Positions 25,769-34,409 are shown, counted from the first letter of the stretch. The stretch is 64,000 nucleotides of DNA from Chitinophaga pinensis DSM 2588 (GCF_000024005.1 NC_013132.1:1916001-1980000), one strand, 5' to 3'. A program made the numbers and translations. Notes: generated from the sequence alone by a model not told the origin.

Positions 25769-26005
25769 TTAGTTACAACCACAACCACCGCTGCTCTTGC
25801 CACTGCCGCCACCACTGCTTCCTTCACGGTAGGTCTGTACGTTTTCATCAAATTTTTCCATTTGTGTTTTGCCCAGTTGCATTGATTCATCATTCAGATA
25901 GGCCCGCTGATATGGTTTTACTGCTACGCAGGATTGCAGTAACAATATGCTCAGTATAGCTGCCGCGCTGAAGAAGAGAATGCTCCCGCTATTACGCTTT
26001 CGCAT
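25769..26005 (-). CDS. DUF4266 small lipoprotein with Gly/Ser/Cys tail
   Basis: 78 residues from the ATG at 26005 (MRKRNSGSILFFSAAA); an upstream ATG at 26032 would overlap apbE further. Lipobox LLQSC then VAVKPYQRAYLNDESMQLGKTQMEKFDENVQTYREGSSGGG, and a tail ending GGCGCN. The conserved YQRAYLNDESM core and C-terminal Cys pair define DUF4266. The tail Cys and Ser residues are the obvious candidates for modification by the neighbouring thioredoxin-like and ApbE enzymes, but no recognised ApbE target motif is present. Confidence 0.85.
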   Translation of the reverse strand: MRKRNSGSILFFSAAAILSILLLQSCVAVKPYQRAYLNDESMQLGKTQMEKFDENVQTYREGSSGGGSGKSSGGCGCN

Positions 26006-26918
26006 GTATTTGAATATTATCCGATTGAACAATTTTATTCTGCCCGTCTATGATGATACAATATACTTCCGGTAACTGGTTCACCAGATTGAGTCCCACT
26101 TCTGGCCCCATCACTGTGATCGCCGTGGCCAGTGCATCAGAAAGCTCTGCACTCGGACTCACCACTGTCACGCTTTTAATATATGGTACCGGCCATCCTT
26201 TACGCGGATCAATGTTATGTGAATAACGAATACCGTTTCTTTCCACATACTGCTCGTAATTGCCCGAAGTAGCTACCGATGCATTATTGACCGGCAACCA
26301 TAAAGAGATCTGCTGTGGATCATCAGGATGTGCAATCCCCACTTTCCATGGTCCGCCATCTGGCTGTGTTCCCCAGGCAGTCAGATCGCCACTGGCATTC
26401 ACCACACCACTGGTAGCGCCATCCGCTATCCAGAGCGCTTTCACCCTGTCAGCTGCGTAACCCTTGCCAATCGCGCCGAAATCAATATGCATACCTGCAC
26501 GTTTCAGTTGTACACAATAATGGTCCAGTAAGGCAATATGTTGAAAGCCGGTACATGCCATCGCCTGTGTGATGGCATTGTCGTCAGGCCAGGTAAAATG
26601 ATCGTATTTGAAATTGAAAAGCTTTTTCAACACACTTGCGGTGATATCGAAAGCGCCCTGTGTAATCGTACTGATCTTATTACACCGAAGGAGTAACTGG
26701 TATACTTCCGCTGGTACGGAAAGGGGTGTACCGCCTGCCTGTGCATTGAGTTGTGCAGTGACAGAGGTATCGCTGAACACTGTAAGCAGTGACTCAATAC
26801 GTTTGATCTCTGCTACTCCCTGTTCCAGTCTGCGATTCGCAATAGCTTCTGTTGCGCCGGTGGCTATCAGTTCAAAATCAGAACCCATTAACCGCGTATG
26901 AAGCTTACTGCTTTGCAT
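25992..26918 (-). CDS. apbE: FAD:protein FMN transferase (ApbE family), no signal peptide
   Basis: 308 residues. ApbE moves FMN from FAD to Thr/Ser of target proteins, normally in the periplasm. Seen: MGSDFELIA near the start, RIESLLTVFSDTS (21-50 region), FDITAS, the HIDFGAIGKGYAADR motif, GVVNASGDLTAWG, and PYIKSVTVVSPSAELSDALATAITVMG (metal/FAD site). Unlike typical ApbE there is no signal or lipobox: an in-frame TAA lies three codons before the ATG, so the start cannot be further upstream. That TAA is the stop of the thioredoxin gene; both genes share one frame. Overlaps the DUF4266 gene by 14 bp. Confidence 0.93.
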   Translation of the reverse strand: MQSSKLHTRLMGSDFELIATGATEAIANRRLEQGVAEIKRIESLLTVFSDTSVTAQLNAQAGGTPLSVPAEVYQLLLRCNKISTITQGAFDITASVLKKLFNFKYDHFTWPDDNAITQAMACTGFQHIALLDHYCVQLKRAGMHIDFGAIGKGYAADRVKALWIADGATSGVVNASGDLTAWGTQPDGGPWKVGIAHPDDPQQISLWLPVNNASVATSGNYEQYVERNGIRYSHNIDPRKGWPVPYIKSVTVVSPSAELSDALATAITVMGPEVGLNLVNQLPEVYCIIIDGQNKIVQSDNIQIHAKA

Positions 26919-26924
26919 GAAGTA

Positions 26925-27353
26925 TTATTGAAGAAGGTGTTTAAGCGTCGTGATAAATCCATCTGGTGTTTCTTCCCGGTAGGGAATGTAAGCAAGCAGT
27001 TTTTTCTGTGGACTTAACAGCACCAGTTGTGGAAAAGCACCTTCCGGATTAAATGCTGCCGCCAGTGAATCATATTGTTGCCGGAGGGGGGCGGCGATCT
27101 TTTTTCTCTGCGGAAAATCAGCCTCCAGTAACACCAGGTTTTCTCCTGCAAAACGCAGGAAGCTGCTGTCTGAGAGTATTTGTTTATTGAAACGGATGCA
27201 GGGTATACACCAGTCGGAGCCGGAGAAAACTAACATGATTTTTTTGCCTGATGCCTGCGCTTGCGCGAAAGCTTTATCAGGGGATTGAAGAACCTGTGCA
27301 TGTACAGATCCTCCCAAGGCTACAATCAGAAGCAGGAACAAAATACTTCGCAT
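26925..27353 (-). CDS. Exported thioredoxin-fold protein with CIPC motif
   Basis: 142 residues with a signal peptide ending near SVHAQ (17-20). Thioredoxin-like fold: KKIMLVFSGSDWCIPCIRFNKQIL (redox motif CIPC), VLLEADFPQRKK, then AFPQLVLLSPQKKLLAYI with the cis-Pro. DUF255-like sequence style (SDWC..C) points to a periplasmic disulfide reductase. First gene of the Trx-ApbE-DUF4266-DUF3570 operon; likely keeps the Cys pair of the DUF4266 tail reduced. Its stop codon is followed in the same frame by two codons and the ApbE start. Confidence 0.88.
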   Translation of the reverse strand: MRSILFLLLIVALGGSVHAQVLQSPDKAFAQAQASGKKIMLVFSGSDWCIPCIRFNKQILSDSSFLRFAGENLVLLEADFPQRKKIAAPLRQQYDSLAAAFNPEGAFPQLVLLSPQKKLLAYIPYREETPDGFITTLKHLLQ

Positions 27354-27459
27354 ATCGCGACTGGTTTATATTGGCACGGTTACCTGCTACAAATGTAGTG
27401 GAAATTTGCCATACGGTTCCCGATAGCCACTATCGTTCATGTTACTGTTACTTCTTCCG

Positions 27460-30048
27460 CTATGGATTAGGAGCGGGGTTTTCCGGTGCAGCAGGTCTTT
27501 CTCCGTTACCACCAGTTCCCGGCGGAGTTCCCGCAGGTGTCGGCGTCACCGCTGCTATTGGTGCAGAAGGTGTAGCTGGTGTCGGTGCCGGTTGCTGTTT
27601 CCAGATACCTGGCTCCATATTAAACTGGAATTGCTGCGGTCTCGGATAGGCGATACTGATACCCGCTTCCTGTAATTTGATATAGATATCCGTGAGCACT
27701 TCACTTTTCGTCACACCTGCCTGCCCAAGATCACTGATCCAGAACATCGCCTGTATATCTACACCCGTATCCCGGAAGTTCTGCAATAACACCGTCGGAT
27801 CCGGTGTTTTCAGAATATCCTCCTGGTTCACCAGGTATTCTTTAATAACGGTCAGCGCCTTCTTCAGGTCACTACCATAAGCGACGCCTACTACTACGTC
27901 TACACGACGTGTTCTGCTGGTTAGTGTCCAGTTTACCAGTTGTTGTGCAATCAGGTCGCCGTTGGGTACGATCACCTCCGATCCGTCTCCGGCAGAAATT
28001 TTACTGGAACGGATCCCAATTTCCTTTACTACGCCTGACCTGCTGCCTAACTCTATCACATCGCCCACCTCTATCGGTTTTTCAAATGCCAGGATGATAC
28101 CCGATACCAGGTTATTCACAATGTTCTGCAAACCGAAACCAATACCTACACCCAGCGCACCTATTACAATGGCGAGTTTATCCATCGGTATCCCCGAGGC
28201 CGCAAATGCCAGCAAGGTGCCTGCTGCGAGTACCGCCAGGCGTATCAACAGCATCGCTGATCCCAGTTTTTTCTGTGGTTGCGAAGACTGACCGGTATAA
28301 CCCAACAGATAAGAGAGAATCTGTGTCACAACAGTAGACAGCCAGATGATCAGCAGGAAGATGATCACACTGCTGAAAGAGAATGTAAAGTTGCCAATCT
28401 TTCTTTCGGCCACCAGCAGGTTACTGATCATCTCAGATAGTCCGTCGTACATGTAAAGATTACGGGCTAGCAGTGCCAGCCAGCCGATAGAAGCAGCGAT
28501 ATAGAAGATTGTCTTTAAACGGGATTTGATATTCTGATAGTCGATCATGGAAATGAAGGTGCTGGAATCCTTTTTGGCTTCCACCTGTATATAGATCGCT
28601 TCCATCAGTATTTCTACCATCAACACAATACCCAGCGCCATCGTAATACTGACCACACTTGCAGCCCCCATGATCTTGGCGGCAGCTACCCTCGCCATTA
28701 ACACAAGTATGACGGAAAGACCGCTTAATATGATAAATGTCCAGATAGCAGAACGTGAGTATTTAGGCAAAGGCAATGTGGTATTCCGCAGCGTACGTAA
28801 GAGATAGACGCCAAGAATAATGGCCAATATCCCACCGATGAAGATGCCCCATTGCTCAAAAAATGTCACCTGTATCAACAGGTTATTGACACAGTACAAA
28901 GCCAGGAGGAATACCAGCAAATACCATCGCTTTAATAAATTGAGAGGAATGCTATTGCGAATAATAATTGTTGTGGCAATAGCTGTAATCATCCAGCAGA
29001 TGCCGGAATAGAATATCGGGTATTGGATAGAAATCAGAAACGAAAGGGTGGAAGCAAGCAGTATCGTACTGGCGATAGGGTAACGGTATAGGTAACGGGA
29101 ATGTTGCAGGATGGTTTCTGCTTCCCGTTCTTCATGTTTGCGTTTAATTTTCCGGGCGTTAAATTTTACCCACCATAAGAATAGCGCTGCACCCAGTAGC
29201 CAGATCAGGTAAACAGGTCCGCTGACAGCAAAGAATATCTTGAGAATGTTAAGGTTTTTGCGAACAGAGCGATGCAGTACTTCCGGGAATTTTGGTCCTT
29301 TTTTACCTGGCAGGGGCGGCTCCCACAGATAACTGAAGTCTTTATTAAACATACGCTGACTGAAGCGAGTCAGCTGATAATCCATATCCTCCAGCAGATT
29401 GGTCACATCAATATAACGCTTGGCGACCCTGTTCTGCAACAATCCCAGATGCAACAGATTCGTCTTATTGGCACTGTCTACCTGCCGCCATTTCTGGATG
29501 AGTGATGCCATTTGTCCGACGTAAATACCCCGTAGTTCGTCTTCAGCGGGGATATTACGCATACTGGTATCTTTTCTCAGTAACTGCAGCGTATCGGTGA
29601 TATTTACGAGTCTGTCGTGAAACTTAAACAGCACATCCTGCCAGCTGTCCAGTTTTCTTTCCAGCTGGACCAGCAATACACGGTTTGTATAAAGGTCATG
29701 TACATTGTTAGTACTGCCGATAGCGGTCATGTCTTTTTGTACCACCTTTATAGACGAATCGATCAGCGGAATACTTTCACTGATCTCCGCTGTATCAAGT
29801 CCGCGTCTTAGGGTACTCATCACCTGATTGAGCATCAGGGTATAGGTTTCCAGCCGTGTAATAATGATTGCTACAGAAGTATCTGATAACCGGATAACCG
29901 ATTTGCCGGAAGTATCTTTTACCTGTTGGGAAATGATTTTGCTGAGTGTCGCGCTGTCAATAGGCTTGGGTGGAGCCGTTTGGTTTTGATTTTGTGCGAA
30001 GAGGTTTGCACTGACAAGAAGGGCGATCAGAAAGATATGGAGGCGCAT
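27460..30048 (-). CDS. Large MscS-family mechanosensitive channel
   Basis: 862 residues from the ATG at 30048 (MRLHIFLIALLVSANLFAQ signal); an in-frame TTG at 30057 is ignored. A long periplasmic coiled region (about 25-250) is followed by roughly eleven helices and the MscS pore: MDKLAIVIGALGVGIGFGLQNIVNNLVSGIILAFEKPIEVGDVIELG, then the beta domain (VVKEIGIRSSKISAGDGSEVIVPNGDLIAQQLVNWTL) and alpha/beta domain. The C-terminus is a Pro/Ala/Thr-rich tail of about 45 residues, unusual for the core family. Acts as a pressure valve of the inner membrane. Single gene with inverted heptad repeats in its leader. Confidence 0.92.
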   Translation of the reverse strand: MRLHIFLIALLVSANLFAQNQNQTAPPKPIDSATLSKIISQQVKDTSGKSVIRLSDTSVAIIITRLETYTLMLNQVMSTLRRGLDTAEISESIPLIDSSIKVVQKDMTAIGSTNNVHDLYTNRVLLVQLERKLDSWQDVLFKFHDRLVNITDTLQLLRKDTSMRNIPAEDELRGIYVGQMASLIQKWRQVDSANKTNLLHLGLLQNRVAKRYIDVTNLLEDMDYQLTRFSQRMFNKDFSYLWEPPLPGKKGPKFPEVLHRSVRKNLNILKIFFAVSGPVYLIWLLGAALFLWWVKFNARKIKRKHEEREAETILQHSRYLYRYPIASTILLASTLSFLISIQYPIFYSGICWMITAIATTIIIRNSIPLNLLKRWYLLVFLLALYCVNNLLIQVTFFEQWGIFIGGILAIILGVYLLRTLRNTTLPLPKYSRSAIWTFIILSGLSVILVLMARVAAAKIMGAASVVSITMALGIVLMVEILMEAIYIQVEAKKDSSTFISMIDYQNIKSRLKTIFYIAASIGWLALLARNLYMYDGLSEMISNLLVAERKIGNFTFSFSSVIIFLLIIWLSTVVTQILSYLLGYTGQSSQPQKKLGSAMLLIRLAVLAAGTLLAFAASGIPMDKLAIVIGALGVGIGFGLQNIVNNLVSGIILAFEKPIEVGDVIELGSRSGVVKEIGIRSSKISAGDGSEVIVPNGDLIAQQLVNWTLTSRTRRVDVVVGVAYGSDLKKALTVIKEYLVNQEDILKTPDPTVLLQNFRDTGVDIQAMFWISDLGQAGVTKSEVLTDIYIKLQEAGISIAYPRPQQFQFNMEPGIWKQQPAPTPATPSAPIAAVTPTPAGTPPGTGGNGERPAAPENPAPNP

Positions 30049-30054
30049 GTCAAA

Positions 30055-30089
30055 CAATTAGGAATTAGGAATTAACAATTAGGAATTAA
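30055..30089 (+). repeat. Heptad tract, left arm of an inverted pair (CAATTAG/GAATTAG)
   Basis: Five heptads: CAATTAG GAATTAG GAATTAA CAATTAG GAATTAA. Its first 21 bases are the exact reverse complement of the end of the 30141-30170 tract. It lies immediately upstream of the MscS start codon. Confidence 0.9.
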
Positions 30090-30140
30090 ATCTTAAAATC
30101 AGGAATCAAGAATTACAGCTTCAGGCATTTAAATCCCAAG

Positions 30141-30170
30141 TCTTAATTCTTAATTCCTAATTCCTAATTG
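30141..30170 (-). repeat. Heptad tract, right arm of the inverted pair
   Basis: TTAATTC TTAATTC CTAATTC CTAATTG, ending 3 bp from the nitroreductase stop codon. With the left arm it brackets 51 bp of unique sequence and would fold into a 21-bp stem. Confidence 0.9.
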
Positions 30171-30173
30171 AAA

Positions 30174-30752
30174 CTACATCCATTTGAATTTCTCTTCCAC
30201 TGGTTTCAGTCTTCTGCCTTCCGGAATTTGTTCATCCGTATAGCCGAGGTAAAAGAAACCAAGCACTTTGTCTTCTTCCCGTAAGGAAAGATATTCCTTC
30301 ATGGAAGGATGGAAGGTCATACCACCTGAACCCCAGTAGCCGGCCAGTCCTTTTTCGGTAGCACCGAGCCAGAGGTTTTGTGTAGCGCAGGCAACAGCAA
30401 CAATTTCTTCCAGCTCAGGAATGGCTGGTTTGTTGCCTCTCTTCATACAGATTGCAATCACGTGTGATGCGAGATCACCTTGTTGTTGCAGTTTCTCGTA
30501 GCTTCCCTGTGCAAATTTTTCAGCAGGAGTATTGGCCTTGTAAATGTCGGCATGTGCCTGACAGAATTGTTTTACGCCTTCTCCGCTGAATACAACGAAA
30601 TACCATGGTTCTGTGTAGCCGTGTGTTGGCGCCCAGTCAGCCAGTTCCAGTATTTCACGTACCTGTTCATCGGGAATTCTCTTCCCGTTCATGCTTGCCG
30701 GTTTGATATTACGGCGTTGCTTGATGATATTCGTCAGATTTCCGTTTTCCAT
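30174..30752 (-). CDS. Nitroreductase family protein (YdjA-like)
   Basis: 192 residues from the ATG at 30752 (MENGNLTNIIKQRRNIKPASMNGKRIPDEQV). The longer frame would overlap the thioesterase gene, so this start is chosen. FMN-binding features: QRRNIKPASM near the N-terminus, ELADWAPTHGYTEPWYFVVFSG, VAVACATQNLWLGATEKGLAGYWGSGG and GFFYLGYTDE. Reduces nitro or quinone-type compounds with NAD(P)H; physiological substrate unknown. Last gene of a four-gene operon, 16 bp after the thioesterase. Confidence 0.9.
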   Translation of the reverse strand: MENGNLTNIIKQRRNIKPASMNGKRIPDEQVREILELADWAPTHGYTEPWYFVVFSGEGVKQFCQAHADIYKANTPAEKFAQGSYEKLQQQGDLASHVIAICMKRGNKPAIPELEEIVAVACATQNLWLGATEKGLAGYWGSGGMTFHPSMKEYLSLREEDKVLGFFYLGYTDEQIPEGRRLKPVEEKFKWM

Positions 30753-30768
30753 TCTTATGCTTGATTGT

Positions 30769-31197
30769 TTATGCAGATATTTTTTCTTTCCATTCTTCCG
30801 GAAGTCTGGAGACTTTCCTATTGATATAATCAAAGAAGATCATACCAGATTTCGCTTCCGCGATCAGGATGGTTTTACCATCACGGACGGTAGTGATCCT
30901 GTAATAGATGTCAAAGCCAAAAGGAGAGATGTCAGCTGCTCCGATGGCGATATCAAAGATATCTTTGAGGAATCCTTCTCCTTTATATACGAGTGCAGCG
31001 TCAGCCATGATAAGGCCGGTTTCCGGACCTCTTTCTTCCAGCCCCATGGCGTGCAGATAGTTGATCCTGGCCTGGTGAAGAATGGACAGGATAGCATCAT
31101 TGCCTACGTGTCCGCCGTAGTTTACATCTGTTACTCTAACCGGTATCTGTGTCGTATAACCCAGTTTTTCCGGTATATCTATTTTAACTCTTGCCAT
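30769..31197 (-). CDS. Hotdog-fold acyl-CoA thioesterase (4HBT family)
   Basis: 142 residues. The 4HBT signature RVTDVNYGGHVGNDAILSILHQARINYL (18-47) carries the catalytic Asp and the N-YGGH-N segment; FLKDIFDIAIGAADISPFGFDIYYRI continues the hotdog sheet. Hydrolyses acyl-CoA thioesters; specificity unknown. Sits between rdgB and the nitroreductase gene, same strand, short gaps. Confidence 0.88.
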   Translation of the reverse strand: MARVKIDIPEKLGYTTQIPVRVTDVNYGGHVGNDAILSILHQARINYLHAMGLEERGPETGLIMADAALVYKGEGFLKDIFDIAIGAADISPFGFDIYYRITTVRDGKTILIAEAKSGMIFFDYINRKVSRLPEEWKEKISA

Positions 31198-31253
31198 GCT
31201 TTATATTGATAGATCTTTTACTGCTGTTAAGTGTACAGCCTGTCTGTGTATTT

Positions 31254-31850
31254 TCAGAGAGAGAGACTTTTTGAGCCTTCTGCTTTCAGAAAGGTGACAA
31301 GTTGCTGGAAAGCTTTTGCACGGTGACTGAACTTATTCTTGCCCGCCATATCCATTTCTGCGAATGTGAGATCCGATCCATCGGGTACAAAGATGGGATC
31401 ATACCCGAACCCTTTGCCTCCACGGCTTTCAGTGAGGATAGAACCCGGACATACGCCGGTGAACTGAAATTCCTGTCCGCCGAGAATGAGGGAGATAACC
31501 GTTCTGAAATGTGCTTTCCTGTTTTCCTGACCGTTCATTTCTTTCAGGACTTTAGCGATGTTATCTTCTGAAAGTTTCTGTTCGCCGGCATAACGGGCGG
31601 ATAATACACCCGGCGCGCCGTCCAGTGCATCTATTTCCAGTCCGGTATCTTCGGAGAAACAGTCTTTACCGGTCATATCAAAAATGACAGTTGATTTCTC
31701 CCGGGCATTTTCTTCCAGGGTATCATGCGGTTCGGGAATATCGATATCGATACCGGCTTCCTGCAGGGTGATGATAGAAAAGCTGTCACCCAGCACAGAG
31801 CGGATTTCCTTTACCTTGTTTTCGTTATTGGTAGCAAATACAAGTGTCAT
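31254..31850 (-). CDS. rdgB: Non-canonical purine NTP pyrophosphatase (RdgB/HAM1)
   Basis: 198 residues. Removes ITP, dITP and XTP from the nucleotide pool. Signature segments: FATNNENKVKEI (5-16), FSEDTGLEIDALDGAPGVLSARYAG with the catalytic Asp, GKGFGYDPIFVPDG (substrate loop) and KFSHRAKAF near the end (base-specific Arg). Length normal. Second gene of the minus-strand housekeeping operon. Confidence 0.95.
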   Translation of the reverse strand: MTLVFATNNENKVKEIRSVLGDSFSIITLQEAGIDIDIPEPHDTLEENAREKSTVIFDMTGKDCFSEDTGLEIDALDGAPGVLSARYAGEQKLSEDNIAKVLKEMNGQENRKAHFRTVISLILGGQEFQFTGVCPGSILTESRGGKGFGYDPIFVPDGSDLTFAEMDMAGKNKFSHRAKAFQQLVTFLKAEGSKSLSL

Positions 31851-31884
31851 CAGAAAAGCGGTGTTTAATGTCTTTGGTAAATAT

Positions 31885-32382
31885 TTAGATACCGAGTAAT
31901 TGTTTCAAGCCCATCCATAGTTTTCCTTTCAGCATCTTATCCTGGGAGATGATCTGCAGATCGTCAGAACAGATCAGCTGACAACCGTTCACCTGTACTA
32001 ATTGATAAGTAGATACAGCTTCCAGCCCCATCGCAGCAGGTGGTATACCAAACAGTACTGCCTGTTTCATTGGTACGGCTGTCTGCCAGGTAGAGAAAGG
32101 CAGATTGCCGTACTGAGCGGTGTTGATGAGTGCGATATCCTGTACGCCGAGTTTACAGGCGTTTAATATATTAGTTAACAGGTTAAATAAATCATCGTTT
32201 AAGTATGCATCACCGGCATTTTGTATGAATAGCCCGATGTTTTTTTGATTTTCACCTAAAAATTTGACTTTAGGAGCCGCCTCCGCGACGACTGCAACAG
32301 GTTCCTTTTTCCCCGGAATGATAGGCTGGTTGTATATCCTGGCCAGTATGTAAGGATCGAGTTGCAATTTATCAAAAGACAT
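31885..32382 (-). CDS. Conserved-looking hypothetical cytosolic protein
   Basis: 165 residues without signal or membrane helix. Opens MSFDKLQLDPYILARIYNQPIIPGKKEP, followed by an alpha/beta domain with KFLGENQKNIGLFIQNAGDAYLNDDLFNLLTNILNACKLGVQDIALINT and a final basic helix (DKMLKGKLWMGLKQLLGI). Family not identified. It leads the operon with rdgB 34 bp downstream. Confidence 0.75.
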   Translation of the reverse strand: MSFDKLQLDPYILARIYNQPIIPGKKEPVAVVAEAAPKVKFLGENQKNIGLFIQNAGDAYLNDDLFNLLTNILNACKLGVQDIALINTAQYGNLPFSTWQTAVPMKQAVLFGIPPAAMGLEAVSTYQLVQVNGCQLICSDDLQIISQDKMLKGKLWMGLKQLLGI

Positions 32383-32573
32383 GTTTATGTGTATTTAACT
32401 TAATATATCGCTCCCCTTTGGGGAAAAAATCAGTTTATTTGCATCTGACAGTGAGCAAATGTAAGCGTATTCAATTTTAGATTCAGGATTTCCGACTTTA
32501 GATTTTAAACGGGAACAGGACCAGGAATTGAAATTCAGACACCAAAACATCAATAAAAAATTTAAAGGTCCTT

Positions 32574-33683
32574 ATGATGGTAGACAATCCAACGACAAAT
32601 GCAGTACTAGAAGAGGCGGTTAAGAAAATTAAAGTGACCCGGACGGCTCAGAGCCGGATCAATGAGATTGATTTTAACAACCTGGTATTCGGGAAAAAGT
32701 ACGCCGATCACATGCTGGTGGCTGACTTTGACGGAAAAGAATGGAAAAATGCGGAGATTTTACCTTTTCAGCATCTTTCTGTAAGTCCATCCAATGCCGC
32801 CTGGCACTATGGTCAGGCTATCTTCGAAGGTATTAAGGCATACAAGGATCAGGAAGGTAATCCTATGATCTTCCGTCCGTATGACAACTATGCACGTTTT
32901 AACACTTCCGCAGAGAGAATGGGTATGCCGGATGTTCCTGAATGGTTATTCATCGGGGGCATGGACATGCTGATCGATCTCGACCGGAACTGGGTGCCTT
33001 CCAATGACGGTTGCTCACTGTACCTGCGACCTTTCATGATTGCAGCAGATGAATTCATCGGTGTAAAGCCTTCTGACACTTATAAATTCGTTATTATCAA
33101 TTCTCCGTCCGGTCCGTATTTTAATAAGCCGATTAAATTGCTCGTACAGGATAAGTATATCCGTGCTTTTCCTGGCGGCGTAGGTTATGCCAAGGCAGCA
33201 GGCAACTATGGCGGAGCGATGTATCCGACAATGCAGGCACGTAAACAGGGATTTGACCAGATCCTTTGGGTGGACGGCCTTGAGTATAAATATTTACAGG
33301 AGTGTGGTACAATGAACGTATTTGCGATCATCGGTAATAAAGCCATCACACCTGATCTGAACCAGGGCACTATCCTTGCAGGGGTAACCAGAACGAGCGT
33401 AATGGACGTACTGTCCGATATGGGACTGACTGTAGAGGAGCGTCCTGTTTCTATTGAAGAGGTGGTAGCAGCATGGAAAGATGGTACCCTGCGTGAGGTA
33501 TTTGGTACAGGTACTGCATCCAGCGTAGCGTATGTGGAAGAACTGCGCTATAAAGAGCATGAGATCCGCCTGGATACTACCAGATATGCGGTAGGGGCAG
33601 AGCTGCTGGAACGTCTGGATGCTATCCGTACAGGAAAGGCAGACGATACCCGCCACTGGAACTATAAAGTATCAAAACACTAA
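32574..33683 (+). CDS. ilvE: Branched-chain amino acid aminotransferase
   Basis: 369 residues, class IV PLP aminotransferase of the long type. Catalyses the last step of Leu, Ile and Val synthesis. Seen: SNAAWHYGQAIFEGIKAYK (73-91), FRPYDNYARFNTSAERMGMP, the PLP lysine K207 in GYAKAAGNYGGAMYPTMQARKQGFDQILWVDG, QECGTMNVFAI and REVFGTGTASSVAYV (phosphate-binding). Starts with two consecutive ATGs at 32574/32577. Single gene with a clear terminator, divergent from the rdgB operon. Confidence 0.96.
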   Translation: MMVDNPTTNAVLEEAVKKIKVTRTAQSRINEIDFNNLVFGKKYADHMLVADFDGKEWKNAEILPFQHLSVSPSNAAWHYGQAIFEGIKAYKDQEGNPMIFRPYDNYARFNTSAERMGMPDVPEWLFIGGMDMLIDLDRNWVPSNDGCSLYLRPFMIAADEFIGVKPSDTYKFVIINSPSGPYFNKPIKLLVQDKYIRAFPGGVGYAKAAGNYGGAMYPTMQARKQGFDQILWVDGLEYKYLQECGTMNVFAIIGNKAITPDLNQGTILAGVTRTSVMDVLSDMGLTVEERPVSIEEVVAAWKDGTLREVFGTGTASSVAYVEELRYKEHEIRLDTTRYAVGAELLERLDAIRTGKADDTRHWNYKVSKH

Positions 33684-33707
33684 AAATAGTCTTAGTTGTG
33701 TTAGTTA

Positions 33708-33743
33708 GGGGCCATTTGCAGATGCGGATGGCCCCTTCTTTTT
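33708..33743 (+). terminator. Intrinsic terminator of ilvE
   Basis: GGGGCCAT (33708-33715) pairs with ATGGCCCC (33728-33735), followed by TTCTTTTT. Confidence 0.9.
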
Positions 33744-33770
33744 CAATTAAGAATTAGGAATTAAGAATTG
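33744..33770 (+). repeat. 7-bp-periodic tract (CAATTAA GAATTAG GAATTAA GAATTG)
   Basis: Follows the ilvE terminator directly. Same unit as the 9506 array. Confidence 0.85.
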
Positions 33771-33823
33771 TCCTCTGGCAGAGAGTTATTCCTTGAACAA
33801 TGCCCGGTTTATTCTTTACAATG

Positions 33824-33885
33824 TATTTGTTATCCTACGTTAATCCTACGTTCAGGAACGTAGGATTAACGTAGGATAACAAATA
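33824..33885. repeat. 62-bp near-perfect palindrome with nested direct repeat
   Basis: 30-bp arms (33824-33853 and 33856-33885) are exact reverse complements around the 2-bp centre AG. Each arm itself contains two tandem copies of ATCCTACGTTA (the second one base short). No T-tract follows, so it is not a standard terminator. It lies between the ilvE terminator and the next gene; the remainder of 33771-34118 shows no gene. Confidence 0.95.
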
Positions 33886-34118
33886 TCTAAGCCTTATCTG
33901 AACGGAAACAGGAACAGATAATAGCCTGTTTGAATGTAAAATGGCCGCATACAATATATATAATGTGCCTGCAGGAATATGGGAGTATTAACAGTGACTA
34001 ATTTTATTCCTCATTAAATATTGATAATCAATATAATAATATGCCTAAATACAGTGCTGTCCGCAGTTTGCTCCTGTAAACATTATGCATTCACGGTGAA
34101 AAAGTGCATCTTTGCAGG

Positions 34119-34409
34119 ATGACACTTTCTGCTTTTCTGGAGTCCCTCAGCCAGGCTATGCCTCCCGCAGGCTCTTCTCCATACCTGGCCTCCCTATGGT
34201 GGGATGGCAAAGGAAACTGGCAAAAGGCACATGATATTATAGAACACCTGGATGGCGATACAGCTGCCTGGGTGCACGCTTATCTCCACAGGAAGGAAGG
34301 CGACCGCGGTAACGCCCGTTACTGGTATTCCCGCGCAGGCCAACCAATGCCGGAGGTGTCACTCGAACAGGAATGGAAAGACATGGTGACCGTTCTGTCA
34401 GGTCGTTAG
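34119..34409 (+). CDS. Conserved hypothetical protein upstream of rpsL
   Basis: 96 residues from the ATG at 34119. An earlier GTG in frame would lie within a promoter-like box. No signal peptide. Tryptophan-rich helical repeats: ASLWWDGKGNWQKAHDIIEHLDGDTAAWVHAYLHRKEGDRGNARYWYSRAGQ look like two TPR/Sel1-like helix pairs. Proteins of this pattern occur across several phyla; function unknown. It stands alone just before the rpsL promoter. Confidence 0.75.
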   Translation: MTLSAFLESLSQAMPPAGSSPYLASLWWDGKGNWQKAHDIIEHLDGDTAAWVHAYLHRKEGDRGNARYWYSRAGQPMPEVSLEQEWKDMVTVLSGR

